DNA of 64,000 nucleotides from Planctomycetaceae bacterium (GTDB lineage Bacteria > Planctomycetota > Phycisphaerae > Phycisphaerales > SM1A02). Of the stretch, positions 32,901 to 42,325 are shown piece by piece. The DNA lies in NCBI GenBank assembly GCA_027490145.1, contig JAIXYQ010000010.1:1-64000 (forward strand), written 5' to 3'. The translations under genes were made by a program, and so were the position numbers. A model generated the notes under the pieces. It had not been told where the DNA came from, ran no database searches, and worked only from the letters and a program-made list of their open reading frames with translations. Every line of letters begins with the position of its first letter. Positions within the stretch are counted from its first letter, which is position 1.

Positions 32901-34523
32901 ATGAGCGACCTCATCGACGAACTCTTCCCGTTCCAGGTCACGATCGGTGCCGCGGGTGAGATCGTGTCGGTGGGGCGGAGCCTGCGGCGCGTCCTGCCTG
33001 ATGCGCAGGGGCGGCCGTTCGTCCAGGTGTTCGATGGGGTCCGCCCGGCCCTGCAGTCGACGGAGGACGTGGCCCGTGCGATCGGGGACGTGGTCCTGCT
33101 GCAGTTGCGCGGGTTCCCCCTGCAGTTGCGGGGGCAATTCGTCCGGACGGCGAACGGGCAGATTGCCTTCGTGGGCAGCCCGCGCTTGGTCGGACTCTCG
33201 TCGATCGAGGCCTGGCCGGTGGGCATCCAGGACTACGCGCCCCACGATGCAAGCGCGGATTACGCCATGGTGCTCGAGGCGATGTCCCTGCAGCTCAAGG
33301 ATCTCGAGACGATGGTGGGCCGCCTGCAGGACGCCGAGCGCATCGAGCGATCGCTGCGCGAGCGCGCCGAGGCGGCCAACCTGGCCAAGTCGAACTTCCT
33401 GGCCAACATCTCGCATGAGATCCGCACGCCGATGACGGCCGTGCTGGGTTACGCGGAACTGCTGCGTGATCCGGATCTGGGGCGCGAGGAACGGGCCGAT
33501 GCCGTCGAGACGATCGTGCGCAACGGCAATCACCTGATGCGCATCCTCAACGACCTGCTCGACCTGTCCAAGATCGAGGCAGGCCGCATGGACATCGACC
33601 GGCGTGAGTTCTCGCTGGTCCGGCTGCTGCGCGACGTACGGGACCTGATGGAGGTGAACGCGAATGCGCGCGGCAATTCCCTGGCGCTCAGGCTCGACAT
33701 CGAGGCTGCGCACGATCACGTCATCGGCGATTCAACCCGGATCCGTCAGGTGCTGCTGAATCTGGTCGGCAACGCGGTCAAGTTCACCAAGGAGGGCTCG
33801 ATCACGATCGAAGCGGCGACGGAGCCGCGCGGCGAGAGGATCGCTCTAAGGGTGGCGATCACCGACACCGGAAAGGGCATTCCGCCGGACCAGATCGGGC
33901 GACTGTTCGAGCCCTTCAGCCAGTTGGACCGCGACTTCGTGCGCGAGCACGGCGGCACGGGACTGGGCTTGGCCATCAGTTCCCGCATCGCGAACCTGCT
34001 CGGCGGCCGGGTCGACGTGTCCAGCACGCCGGGCATCGGGAGTACGTTCACGCTCCATACCGTGCTCGATGCGGCGATTCGTCCCACACACGCGGTGGTG
34101 GGTGGTGGGGAGTCGACCGACCAACCGCTCGCCGGCGTGCACGTACTCCTGGTCGAGGACAGCATCGACTCCGCGCGCCTGTTGTCGACGATGATGGGCA
34201 AGGCTGGCGCCACGGTCGAGGTGCACGGCGATGGACTGTCGGCCGTGGATGCGGTCGATGCCCAGCGAAGCCCCGACGTGATCCTGATGGACCTCCAGTT
34301 GCCGGGGATCGACGGCATCGAGGCGACGCGGCGGATCCGGGCGAAGGGATGCCGCTCGCGCATCGTGGCGCTGACGGCGGCCGCACTGGGTGCAGACCGC
34401 GAGCAGGCGCGCGCGGCGGGTTGCGATGGCTTCGCCCTCAAGCCGATCTCGCGCTCGGACCTCGTCCAGGCCTGCCGGGGCGAGTCACAGCGCAGCCGCC
34501 TCGGCCAGTACCGCGAGCGGTGA
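32901..34523 (+). CDS. H-NOX-associated hybrid histidine kinase (HNOBA - HisKA - HATPase - REC)
   Basis: 540 aa. Residues about 6-110 resemble the HNOBA domain that contacts H-NOX (FPFQVTIGAAGEIVSVGRSL). A coiled linker (about 120-165) leads to the phospho-acceptor His172 in ANISHEIRTPM. ATPase boxes follow: N (LLNLVGNAVKF near 287), G1 DTGKG at 322, and GTGLG at 352. A C-terminal receiver has the acidic pair VED near 419, Asp464 in LMDLQLPG and the Lys of LKPIS. No membrane helix is seen, so it is cytoplasmic. A hybrid kinase normally passes phosphate to an Hpt protein, which is not found nearby. Confidence 0.93.
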   Translation: MSDLIDELFPFQVTIGAAGEIVSVGRSLRRVLPDAQGRPFVQVFDGVRPALQSTEDVARAIGDVVLLQLRGFPLQLRGQFVRTANGQIAFVGSPRLVGLSSIEAWPVGIQDYAPHDASADYAMVLEAMSLQLKDLETMVGRLQDAERIERSLRERAEAANLAKSNFLANISHEIRTPMTAVLGYAELLRDPDLGREERADAVETIVRNGNHLMRILNDLLDLSKIEAGRMDIDRREFSLVRLLRDVRDLMEVNANARGNSLALRLDIEAAHDHVIGDSTRIRQVLLNLVGNAVKFTKEGSITIEAATEPRGERIALRVAITDTGKGIPPDQIGRLFEPFSQLDRDFVREHGGTGLGLAISSRIANLLGGRVDVSSTPGIGSTFTLHTVLDAAIRPTHAVVGGGESTDQPLAGVHVLLVEDSIDSARLLSTMMGKAGATVEVHGDGLSAVDAVDAQRSPDVILMDLQLPGIDGIEATRRIRAKGCRSRIVALTAAALGADREQARAAGCDGFALKPISRSDLVQACRGESQRSRLGQYRER

Positions 34524-34531
34524 TCCGCAGT

Positions 34532-36805
34532 TCAGGAATGCACGGACTGGACGCCCGACGGCGTCTTGGAGGCGAACCCCACACCGTCGAGGAATTCGAC
34601 CTGGCCGGTGGCCACGTCGTACATCGATCCGACGATCGCGATCTCGCCGTTGCGTGACATCGCCGCCAGAGTGGGGCTGTTGTCCTTGATCCACTCGATG
34701 GTGTTGCGGACGTTGATGGCGGCGACCCGGTCGACGAACGCGCTGTTCTTGGCGGACCGGTCATCCTGCGTGCGCGTTTCCATGCGGACCGCCTCGGCGA
34801 TCGGCTCGACGATCGAGCCGAGGTTCGTGAGGCCGGTGGCCGCGACCGGATCGACGCCCTGGTGCACGAAGTCGCAGGTCGCCTTGACGGCGCCGCAGCG
34901 GGTGTGGCCCATGACCAGGATGAGCTTGGCGCCCGCGACCTTGCACGCGAACTCGAGGCTTCCAAGCGCCTTCGGGCTTGCGACGTTGCCGGCCAGGCGG
35001 ACGTTGAACATGTCACCGATCCCTTGGTCGAAGATCAGTTCCGCAGGCGCGCGCGAGTCGATGCATGACAGCACGGCGACCATCGGGTGCTGCCCGGCGG
35101 CAGTGGCATCGACCTGGCGAACGAGGTCGCGCTGCAGTCGACGACCCGAGATGAACCGTTCGTTGCCCTCGCGCAGGAGCGCCAGGACCTTGCCCGGGGT
35201 GAGCGAGGCCTGCACCTCCTTCGTGCTGTGGTCGACGTACTGCACACGGTCGTCGATCGCGTAGCGGTCCTTGAAGCCGATCAAGCTCGTCCTGATGCCC
35301 CGGGCCGGTGCGGTTTCCTTGACGAACTCGTTGATCTGTGCCAGCGCATCCGGATCGATGTAGTCCGTCATGCGGGCATCGAGCACGACCTGGTCGCCCT
35401 TGCCGAAACCCGCCAGCGTCGTCGCCAGCTGGGCGCGGTTGAGGAAGGTGGCCTGCGTGCCGAGTTCGACCCGGTGGACGAGCCCGCCGACATGATCTTC
35501 CTTGATGACGTGCGGTCCTGCGCGCAGGTTGCTCCAGAGGACGAAGGCCAGGCTCGTGGCCAGGCCCAGTCCGACCCCAAGGAGCAGGTCGGTGAAGACG
35601 ATCGCGCTCACCGTCACGAAGAACGGCACGAACTGCGCGGGACCGGTGGCCCACATCGAGCGGAAGATCGTGGGATTGGCGAGCTTCCATCCGGTGAAGA
35701 TGAGCACCGCGGCAAGCGCGGCCAACGGGATGCTGTTCAGCAGGCCCGGAACCAGCAGGACGCTGCCCAGGAGGAGGACGCCGTGGAACATGGCGGCGTT
35801 GCGCGTGCGGCCGCCGGCGCTGGCGTTCACCGAACTGCGCACGATGACGCTGGTCATGGGAAGCCCGCCGACCGCGCCCGCCACCATGTTGCCGATGCCC
35901 TGGGCGACGAGTTCGCGGTTGGGCGGTGAGGAACGACGCTGCGGATCGAGCTTGTCGGTCGCCTCGAGGTTGAGGAGCGTCTCGATGGACGCAACGACCG
36001 CGAGCGTGACGGCGGCGATCCACACCCCGCCGTTCATCAGTTGGCTGAAGTCAGGCAGGGTGATCAACGAGGACCAGGTGAACCCGTCCTGGCCGATCAC
36101 GGGGACCTTGACCAGGTGCGTGGCATCGATGGCCAGGGAGGAACCCGTTCGGATGAAGAGCGTGCTCGCCACCGTGCCGAGGACGACCGCCGCGAGGGCG
36201 CCGGGGAAAAGCGACTTTTTGAGGGGGGTCTTGTCCCAGATGATGAGGGTCCCCAACGAAATGGCGCCGACGATGGCTGCGCCGGGCAGGAACGCCTGCA
36301 GGGCATGCACCAGCGCCGTGAAGGTGTTGTCGCCGTCGGCCTGCTGGAAGGACATGTCGCCTTCCCAATCCTTGTCGTAGCCGACGAGGTGGGGGATCTG
36401 CTTCAGGATCAGCAGGACCCCGATGGCCGCGAGCAGGCCCTTGATGACGTTCGTGGGAAAATACTTGGCCAGCACGCCCGCCTTGGCCAAGCCGAAGGCC
36501 AGTTGCATGGCACCGGCCAGGAGCACGGCCATGAGGAACGTCTGGAAGGACCCGAGACCGTTGATCTGGGCCAGGACGATGGCGGCCAAGCCGGCCGCCG
36601 GGCCGCTGACGCTCACGTGGCTGCCGCTGAGCGCGCCTACGAGGATGCCGCCGATCACGCCCGAGACGAGCCCGGAGAACAGGGGGGCTCCCGAGGCGAG
36701 GGCGATGCCCAGGCACAAGGGCACGGCGACGAGGAAGACCACGACGCCTGCAATGAGGTCAGGGCCGAGGTTCGAACGCGATGGACTGATGGAGGTTGAG
36801 GTCAT
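34532..36805 (-). CDS. SulP-type anion transporter fused to beta-carbonic anhydrase
   Basis: 757 aa. Residues about 10-420 are a SulP/SLC26 membrane domain (DLIAGVVVFLVAVPLCLGIA, GLAAIVLAQING, PMTSVIVRSSVNASAG) with ten or more helices. About 440-525 is a STAS-like region (VVLDARMTDYIDPDAL). Residues 533-757 are a beta-carbonic anhydrase with zinc ligands Cys581, His634 and Cys637 (SCIDSR, GHTRCGA) and the Asp583-Arg585 dyad. The fusion suggests bicarbonate uptake coupled to CO2 interconversion on the cytoplasmic side. ATG 36805 begins just before the first helix. The gene is convergent with the H-NOX kinase (8-bp gap). Confidence 0.93.
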   Translation of the reverse strand: MTSTSISPSRSNLGPDLIAGVVVFLVAVPLCLGIALASGAPLFSGLVSGVIGGILVGALSGSHVSVSGPAAGLAAIVLAQINGLGSFQTFLMAVLLAGAMQLAFGLAKAGVLAKYFPTNVIKGLLAAIGVLLILKQIPHLVGYDKDWEGDMSFQQADGDNTFTALVHALQAFLPGAAIVGAISLGTLIIWDKTPLKKSLFPGALAAVVLGTVASTLFIRTGSSLAIDATHLVKVPVIGQDGFTWSSLITLPDFSQLMNGGVWIAAVTLAVVASIETLLNLEATDKLDPQRRSSPPNRELVAQGIGNMVAGAVGGLPMTSVIVRSSVNASAGGRTRNAAMFHGVLLLGSVLLVPGLLNSIPLAALAAVLIFTGWKLANPTIFRSMWATGPAQFVPFFVTVSAIVFTDLLLGVGLGLATSLAFVLWSNLRAGPHVIKEDHVGGLVHRVELGTQATFLNRAQLATTLAGFGKGDQVVLDARMTDYIDPDALAQINEFVKETAPARGIRTSLIGFKDRYAIDDRVQYVDHSTKEVQASLTPGKVLALLREGNERFISGRRLQRDLVRQVDATAAGQHPMVAVLSCIDSRAPAELIFDQGIGDMFNVRLAGNVASPKALGSLEFACKVAGAKLILVMGHTRCGAVKATCDFVHQGVDPVAATGLTNLGSIVEPIAEAVRMETRTQDDRSAKNSAFVDRVAAINVRNTIEWIKDNSPTLAAMSRNGEIAIVGSMYDVATGQVEFLDGVGFASKTPSGVQSVHS

Positions 36806-36945
36806 GGTGTTCGCAGGTGTGTTCCGGAATCGGTGGACGGAGCCGGATGCTACGGAAGCGGTCAGACGGTGGCTCGATGGGCCGACGGAATCCTCGGGAA
36901 ATCAGTCGGGCGTGGGGATGGGCAGCCCGTGGAGCCGAGGGACCT

Positions 36946-36951
36946 TACGAT
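36946..36951 (+). promoter_or_regulatory. Leaderless-type -10 box TACGAT
   Basis: Ends 6 nt before the ATG at 36958. No ribosome site. Confidence 0.5.
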
Positions 36952-36957
36952 CGGCGC

Positions 36958-38505
36958 ATGCGCTCATGCCTCCGGATCCTCGCACTCATCGGGCCCCTGT
37001 TCCTGACTGCTCTGGCGCCAGCCGAGGTGGAGCAGGCGTCGCCCCCGCCGGTTGCCAACCAGGACACGCCTCGCAACGCTGCCTTCCAGTTCATCACGCT
37101 GGCGCGGGAGGGTCGGTGGGACGAGGCGGCTGGGCTGTTGCAGTGGCCGCATGGCCAGGAGATGGGCGAGGTGACGCCCGATCAGGTCGCGCGGGCGCTC
37201 AAGTTGATGCTCGACGACAACCTGTGGCTCGACTTCAAGTCCATTCCCGGCGACGAAGCCAACGCCACGCCTGAGCCCGTGTCGTTGGGCACGCTCGTGG
37301 AGGGGAGTGATGAACTCGATGTGCAGTTGATCCGCGATGACGCGGATGATTGGGTGGTCTCCGTCGACACCGTGAAGGGCATCCCGCCGATGGCGCGGGC
37401 GATGGGCGTCTGGTGGATCACGTTCCTCCCGGAGTTCCTCGTGAACACGACCGTGTTCGAGATCGAGCTCTGGCAGTGGGTCGCGCTGCTGCTGGTGGCG
37501 GCGATCGTGATCGCCGTCGGCTGGGGGGCCTCGAGGTTGATGCACCACAGTGCGCACATGGCGGCGCGAAAGGGGCTGGGCATCGTCCGGGAGTCGATCG
37601 TGGTGCTGGCGGCACCCGTCGGCGTGATGCTTGCCTTGCTGGCGATGAGGATCGCCAGCCGCGAGTTGGCCCTGAGCATCCCGGCCAAGGCCAATCTGGC
37701 CATCGGCTCGCGTGCGGTGATGGTGCTGGCGGTGGCGTGGGGGGTGGCGCGCTGGCTGCGGATCTTCACGCTGTCGGTGGAACGCACGCTGGGCGAGCGC
37801 GGGATCCATGATGCCGGCTCGATCGTGCGCGTTGGGCGGGCCGTGGCGACTGCGCTGGTCTACCTCCTCGGCCTGTCGATCGCGCTGCAGGCGTTGGGTC
37901 TGGACCTCGGGGCGGTGGTTGCAGGGCTCGGGATCGGAACGGCGGCGATTGCGCTGGCTTCGCAGCAGACGCTGGCCAACCTGTTCGGCGGGGCGAGCGT
38001 GATCGCCGACAAGGTGCTCAAGCCGGGGGATACCTGTGCCATCAACGGCACGGTGGCGACGGTCGAGCGCATCGGCCTGCGCTCGACGACGCTGCGGACC
38101 GTGGACCGCACCGTCCTGGTGGTCGCCAACGGCGACCTGGCGCAGTCTCGAGTGGAAAAGCTGAGCGAGCGCGACGGGTTCCGCTACTCGGCCGTGCTGG
38201 GGCTTCGCTACGAGACCAGCGCGGCGTCGATGAAGGCGATCCTGGAAGGACTGCGTGCGCGGCTCGCGGCCGATGCCTTGGTCGATCCCGCGTCGGTGAG
38301 GGTGAACTTCCTGGCCTTCGGCTCGTCCTCGCTCGACGTGGACGTGAAGGCGCTCGTCCGAACGACGGATGCGGCGGTGTACCGGGCGGCCGTGGAGCGC
38401 CTGAACCTGGACATCATGGAGATCGTGCAGGGCAACGGGTCTGGGTTCGCGTTCCCGTCACAGACGGTCTACCTGGCGCGGGATGGGGCGCCGCAGGCGC
38501 GCTGA
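36958..38505 (+). CDS. MscS-family mechanosensitive channel with periplasmic N-domain
   Basis: 515 aa. Signal peptide (about 1-22), then a soluble periplasmic domain (about 25-160), four membrane helices (about 165-345), and the MscS pore/beta region: GLGIGTAAIALASQQTLANLFGG is the pore helix with the Gly/Ala packing pattern, cited in part here, followed by KPGDTCAINGTVATVERIGLRSTTLRT. The C-terminal mixed alpha/beta vestibule ends in PSQTVYLARDG. It opens under membrane tension to release osmolytes. ATG 36958 is supported by the TACGAT box. Confidence 0.92.
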   Translation: MRSCLRILALIGPLFLTALAPAEVEQASPPPVANQDTPRNAAFQFITLAREGRWDEAAGLLQWPHGQEMGEVTPDQVARALKLMLDDNLWLDFKSIPGDEANATPEPVSLGTLVEGSDELDVQLIRDDADDWVVSVDTVKGIPPMARAMGVWWITFLPEFLVNTTVFEIELWQWVALLLVAAIVIAVGWGASRLMHHSAHMAARKGLGIVRESIVVLAAPVGVMLALLAMRIASRELALSIPAKANLAIGSRAVMVLAVAWGVARWLRIFTLSVERTLGERGIHDAGSIVRVGRAVATALVYLLGLSIALQALGLDLGAVVAGLGIGTAAIALASQQTLANLFGGASVIADKVLKPGDTCAINGTVATVERIGLRSTTLRTVDRTVLVVANGDLAQSRVEKLSERDGFRYSAVLGLRYETSAASMKAILEGLRARLAADALVDPASVRVNFLAFGSSSLDVDVKALVRTTDAAVYRAAVERLNLDIMEIVQGNGSGFAFPSQTVYLARDGAPQAR

Positions 38506-38574
38506 GCCCGGCACGGCCCCGGCGCGGCCGCTCAGGGAAACCTGAAAGGCCTCTGGACATCGTCGTGATCACTC

Positions 38575-38606
38575 TTGACCACATACTATGTACGGCATAG
38601 TATGTG
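38575..38606 (+). promoter_or_regulatory. padR promoter with overlapping palindromic operator
   Basis: TTGACC (38575-38580) and TAGTAT (38598-38603) are 17 bp apart and form a plausible -35/-10 pair. A perfect inverted repeat with 11-bp arms, CACATACTATG (38580-38590) and CATAGTATGTG (38596-38606) around TACGG, covers the spacer and the -10. The ATACT/AGTAT half sites resemble sites reported for PadR-family repressors. This predicts autorepression of the padR operon. Confidence 0.8.
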
Positions 38607-38621
38607 CCCCGGAGGTCATCG

Positions 38622-38972
38622 ATGACGACGATCGAAGGCGAGTTCCTGCGTGGCGCCGGCCCGGTGGCCGTGCTCAAGTTGCTCGAGCGCGGTGAGATGT
38701 ACGGCTACGAACTGGTCGAGGCGCTCGAGCGGCGGACGGACGGGATCCTGGCCATGGGCCAGAGCACGCTCTACCCGATGCTCTACAACCTCGAGGCCAA
38801 GGGCTTCATCGCCGCGCGCTGGGATGAGTCCGGCGCACGGCCCCGCAAGTACTACCGATTGACGGCCGACGGACGGCGCAAGCTCGCCGCGGATGCGAAG
38901 AGTTGGCATCGACTCACGGTCGCCATGGAAGCGCTCGGCCTGACCAGCAGCATCCCGGGGGTGGTGGCATGA
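38622..38972 (+). CDS. PadR-family transcriptional regulator
   Basis: 116 aa. Winged helix-turn-helix of the PadR type: EMYGYELVEAL, the recognition segment LAMGQSTLYPMLYNLEAKG and the wing GARPRKYYRLTADGRR. A short C-terminal helix for dimerisation follows (subfamily 2-like size). The ribosome site CGGAGG is 7 nt before ATG 38622. Its stop overlaps the start of the next gene (ATGA at 38969-38972). The effector is unknown. The operator upstream suggests it controls its own operon. Confidence 0.93.
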   Translation: MTTIEGEFLRGAGPVAVLKLLERGEMYGYELVEALERRTDGILAMGQSTLYPMLYNLEAKGFIAARWDESGARPRKYYRLTADGRRKLAADAKSWHRLTVAMEALGLTSSIPGVVA

Positions 38973-40834
38973 GCGGCGCCAAGATCCATGACGGCGGCGG
39001 GAACCCCGGTGCATCAGGCCATCGCGGCCGGTCGCCGCACCCATCGACGCTTCCCCCGGAGGTCGATGGATTCATCGAGCAGGTGATCCGCGGCACCCGC
39101 CTGCGCAAGGCCGAACGGGACGACGTGCGCGCCGAACTCACCTCGCACTTCGCCGAAGCGTTGGCGTCCGGGGCGAGCGCTGCAGCCGCGATGGCCTCGT
39201 ACGGTGACCCCAAGGATTCTGCCCGCGCGCTGCGGGCCGCAGCGATCGCCAAGCGCTCGGCGATCGATCGTGCCTTCGGGCGTGCGCTCGTGGCGACGGG
39301 GTGGACCGTCGGCGTGGTGGTCGGTGCCTACGTGCTGTTTGCGCTGTATCTGGCGGCGAATGCGCCTCGGCCGTCGTTCGATCCGATCGAGCGCGTCGCT
39401 GAGCGTCTGCCCGTGGCCCCACCGGACCAGGTCGCTTGGGCTTCGTACCGGAAGATCCTGCCTGCGCTCGGTCTGACCGGGCACCAGGACGGCGCCAACG
39501 CGACGGCGGACCGCATCGATGCCGGCCCAGGGTGGCCGGGCAGGAAGCCGACGGACGAAGCGGGTGCCACGTGGGATGAGCAGGTCGCCTGGTGCGACAC
39601 CCACTCGGCTGATCTCGCGCGCCTTCGTGCGGCGTCGGCGCTGCCTGTGCTGGGGTTCCCGTACGCCACGGGCTTGACCGAGCTCGATGCGGCCTTGTTC
39701 GAACAAGGGGTCATCGAGCAGAGCCAGGCGCTGATCCGCGACAAGGACCGGCCGTGGCGTGCGTTCGGGATCATGCTGCCGCACTTGGCCAGCGTGCGCC
39801 AGTGCGCGCGTGTGCTGGCGCTCGATGCCACCGTCGCGGCCAGCCGCGGTCAAGGGGCTGCTGCCGTCGACGACCTTGCCGCGATCGTGGCCATGTCGAT
39901 GCAGGTGCAGCAGCCTCGGTTCCTGATCTGTGACCTGGTGGCCGTGGCCATGCGTGCAGTGGCCGCCCAGCGCGCCGTCATGCTGCTTGAGGCCATGCCG
40001 GATGCGTTCACCGATGCGGACCTGGCCCGGTTGCAGGCGGTGATGCGATCGGTGCCTGCGGAACTGGCGATGCTGGAGCTGTGGGGCGAGCGGATCGGCT
40101 TCGAGGACGCCGTGCAGTGGGTCTACTCGGACGATGGCGACGGCGATGGGTTCTTCAATCCGACGACGGAGAACGTCAGCATGCTCTCCTCGATCGACGC
40201 AGGCAGCCTTGGCTCGGACAACACGATGTCATCCATGCAGTCGGTGATGGTGTCGCTCGTGCGTCCGGGGGCCGCGATCTGGATGGCGGGGCGCAAGGAC
40301 ATGATGGACTTCTACGATCGGTGGTGCGAGGAATTGACGGCGCGCCGCGACTGGACGCTCGGCACGCTCGCCACGGCCGCGCCGACCCAGACCGACGCGC
40401 CCCTGCGTGCGGGCGATGCCGTCTTCAAGAGTCGCTACCTGCTGGCGGCGCTGCTGTTGCCAGCGATCGACAAGGCCAACACGGTGCTGGCTGCCGATCG
40501 CGCGCAGCGTGAGGCCGTGGACGTGGCGGCGGCGTGCGTGCGGTTCAGGCGAGCCAAGGGTGCATGGCCCACGTCGGTGGCTGCGTTGGTGCCGGCGTAC
40601 CTGCCCTCCACCCCGGTGGATCCCTGGAGCGGGAAGGCCCCGGGCATCAAGGGCGACGGTGCCACATTCCTAGTCTGGAGTGTGGGTGAGGACATGGTGG
40701 ACCAGGGTGGCGACCTGAGCGCGGGATCGCAATCGCCGCGCGCACGGCAGACGTCAGGTCCGGAGCGCGCCATGGCCTGCGACTGGGTCTGGTTCGCGCC
40801 GACAGGTTCGGTCGATCGCTGGTTCCAGGAGTGA
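38969..40834 (+). CDS. Membrane-anchored protein with HAAS-like N-terminal domain, PadR partner
   Basis: 621 aa. Residues about 25-100 match the HAAS-type helical domain often found next to PadR regulators (VDGFIEQVIRGTRLRKAERD, SYGDPKDSARALRAA). One membrane helix follows at about 112-132. The remaining 480 residues are a large, mostly helical extracytoplasmic region of no recognised family with a Trp/Asp-rich C-terminal part (WPTSVAALVPAYLPSTPVDPW). That last segment resembles the end of planctomycete proteins that handle pilin-like or peptide substrates, but this is weak. Translationally coupled to padR (4-nt overlap). Confidence 0.75.
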   Translation: MSGAKIHDGGGNPGASGHRGRSPHPSTLPPEVDGFIEQVIRGTRLRKAERDDVRAELTSHFAEALASGASAAAAMASYGDPKDSARALRAAAIAKRSAIDRAFGRALVATGWTVGVVVGAYVLFALYLAANAPRPSFDPIERVAERLPVAPPDQVAWASYRKILPALGLTGHQDGANATADRIDAGPGWPGRKPTDEAGATWDEQVAWCDTHSADLARLRAASALPVLGFPYATGLTELDAALFEQGVIEQSQALIRDKDRPWRAFGIMLPHLASVRQCARVLALDATVAASRGQGAAAVDDLAAIVAMSMQVQQPRFLICDLVAVAMRAVAAQRAVMLLEAMPDAFTDADLARLQAVMRSVPAELAMLELWGERIGFEDAVQWVYSDDGDGDGFFNPTTENVSMLSSIDAGSLGSDNTMSSMQSVMVSLVRPGAAIWMAGRKDMMDFYDRWCEELTARRDWTLGTLATAAPTQTDAPLRAGDAVFKSRYLLAALLLPAIDKANTVLAADRAQREAVDVAAACVRFRRAKGAWPTSVAALVPAYLPSTPVDPWSGKAPGIKGDGATFLVWSVGEDMVDQGGDLSAGSQSPRARQTSGPERAMACDWVWFAPTGSVDRWFQE

Positions 40835-40868
40835 GCGCTGCCGCTGCAGACGTCACGGGTGTGGCCAG

Positions 40869-40874
40869 TAGCCT
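40869..40874 (+). promoter_or_regulatory. Leaderless-type -10 box TAGCCT
   Basis: Ends 6 nt before the ATG at 40881; favours that start over a GTG at 40875. Confidence 0.5.
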
Positions 40875-40880
40875 GTGCAC

Positions 40881-42290
40881 ATGCCGTCGGAGGATGCATC
40901 GACTGCGGTGATCCCTGGAGAAGCGCGACACACCGTATCGATCGGCGATGTCGGCCTCTCCCCGGGCGAGGTGCGGTGGAGCGTCGATGGGACGGCGGTG
41001 GCGGTCGTCGACACGATCGATGGCCGATGGTGGCCGTGGTTCGACGACCAGTCGCCGCTGATCGGCCTGATCGGATTCCTGGCGGCGGCCTTGGTGCTGG
41101 CGCGATCGGTGCTGCGGCTCGTGCGCATGCCGCGCATCGAGGGTCGCGCCTATTGCCTGCGTTGCAACCACGACTTGGATGGGGGCAGGGCCGGCGAGCC
41201 CTGCCCCGAGTGCGGCTGCATCCAGCATGGACGGGAGCGTGCAGTGCCGACCTGGAGGCGCAGCGAGACGCTGCTGCTCGGCCTGTCGTTGCTCGTGATG
41301 GTCGTGGGTGCGGGTCGGTTGATCACGCGGGTGCAGGTGCAGTCGGCGGGGCAGGCGCTGGCTTCACGCGGCTTGGCGTGGCCGCTCGCATCGCTCCAGT
41401 CGGTGGATGGGTGGCCGCTCTGGCGAGTCTGGCGGCCTCAGGACGACGTGCGCCGAGCCGTGGTGGTCCGGCGGGATTCCTCGGGCCGCTGGAGCGCGGG
41501 CCCTGAGGTCTTCCTGCCCGATGGGAGGTGGGAACTGTCCCACGACGGGCAGTGGATCACGGCGCTGCGCTTCGAGGCGTCATCCGGATTCGTCCCGACT
41601 CTCGAATGGTGGGCGACCGACACGGGCGAGCACCATGCGCTCGAGCTGGGCACCAACGCCGACGGTTTCTACAAGCCGTGCGGGTTCACGCCCAACGGTG
41701 CGATCGTCGTGGGGTTGCAGAGTTTGGTGTTCGGCGACCCCTCCGGAACATCCTTGTCTCCCTTCTCGATGCGGGCCGAACTCATCGATCCGGTCACGGA
41801 GGCTCGGTCGTTGATCGGCGAGGGCACGATGACCGCGACCTGGGACGGCAGCGGCTGGTCCCTGCCGACGCTGCTCCTGGCCGCCGATGATGGATCGCCG
41901 CCGTCGTGGGGTGCCGCATCCTGCAGGCAGGGGAAGAGTGACCGGATCGGCGATCTGCGTCGAGGCTGGGGATCCTTGACCGAGCAGGGCGACGATCCGC
42001 TGACGAACGCCCCGGGCATGTCAACGCCCCACAGCGTTCGCTTGCTCGACGATGGCAACGTCCTCGAGATCCGCGCAAACGTGTGGGCGGCTGGCGGAGC
42101 CGGCATCGTGGTCAGGCGCATTGACCTGGTTGGCGGGATCGTGCTGGATGCGCCGCCGATCGTGGCGTGGAACGATCCCGAGTCGGGCGTTTCGATGGCA
42201 CCGTCACCCGATGGCGCCGTGGGTGCCGGGGTGGTGAAGGCTGGGGGGCGGCGAGACTTGCTGATCAGGACTCCTCATTACGGCCAATAA
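40881..42290 (+). CDS. Membrane protein with embedded zinc ribbon
   Basis: 469 aa. Two membrane helices (about 58-78 and 130-150) flank a cytoplasmic four-Cys ribbon YCLRCNHDLDGGRAGEPCPECG, quoted in part, at about 92-115. The large C-terminal region (about 160-469) is beta-rich and Trp-rich, possibly a propeller, and lies outside the cytoplasm by this topology. No enzymatic family is recognised. The same helix-ribbon-helix arrangement with YxLxCxxDL is common in Phycisphaerae proteins of unknown function. Separate transcription unit from the padR operon, judging by its own -10 box. Confidence 0.7.
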   Translation: MPSEDASTAVIPGEARHTVSIGDVGLSPGEVRWSVDGTAVAVVDTIDGRWWPWFDDQSPLIGLIGFLAAALVLARSVLRLVRMPRIEGRAYCLRCNHDLDGGRAGEPCPECGCIQHGRERAVPTWRRSETLLLGLSLLVMVVGAGRLITRVQVQSAGQALASRGLAWPLASLQSVDGWPLWRVWRPQDDVRRAVVVRRDSSGRWSAGPEVFLPDGRWELSHDGQWITALRFEASSGFVPTLEWWATDTGEHHALELGTNADGFYKPCGFTPNGAIVVGLQSLVFGDPSGTSLSPFSMRAELIDPVTEARSLIGEGTMTATWDGSGWSLPTLLLAADDGSPPSWGAASCRQGKSDRIGDLRRGWGSLTEQGDDPLTNAPGMSTPHSVRLLDDGNVLEIRANVWAAGGAGIVVRRIDLVGGIVLDAPPIVAWNDPESGVSMAPSPDGAVGAGVVKAGGRRDLLIRTPHYGQ

Positions 42291-42325
42291 CACAAAAACC
42301 AACATATCTTGCCTATCGGCTGGAC

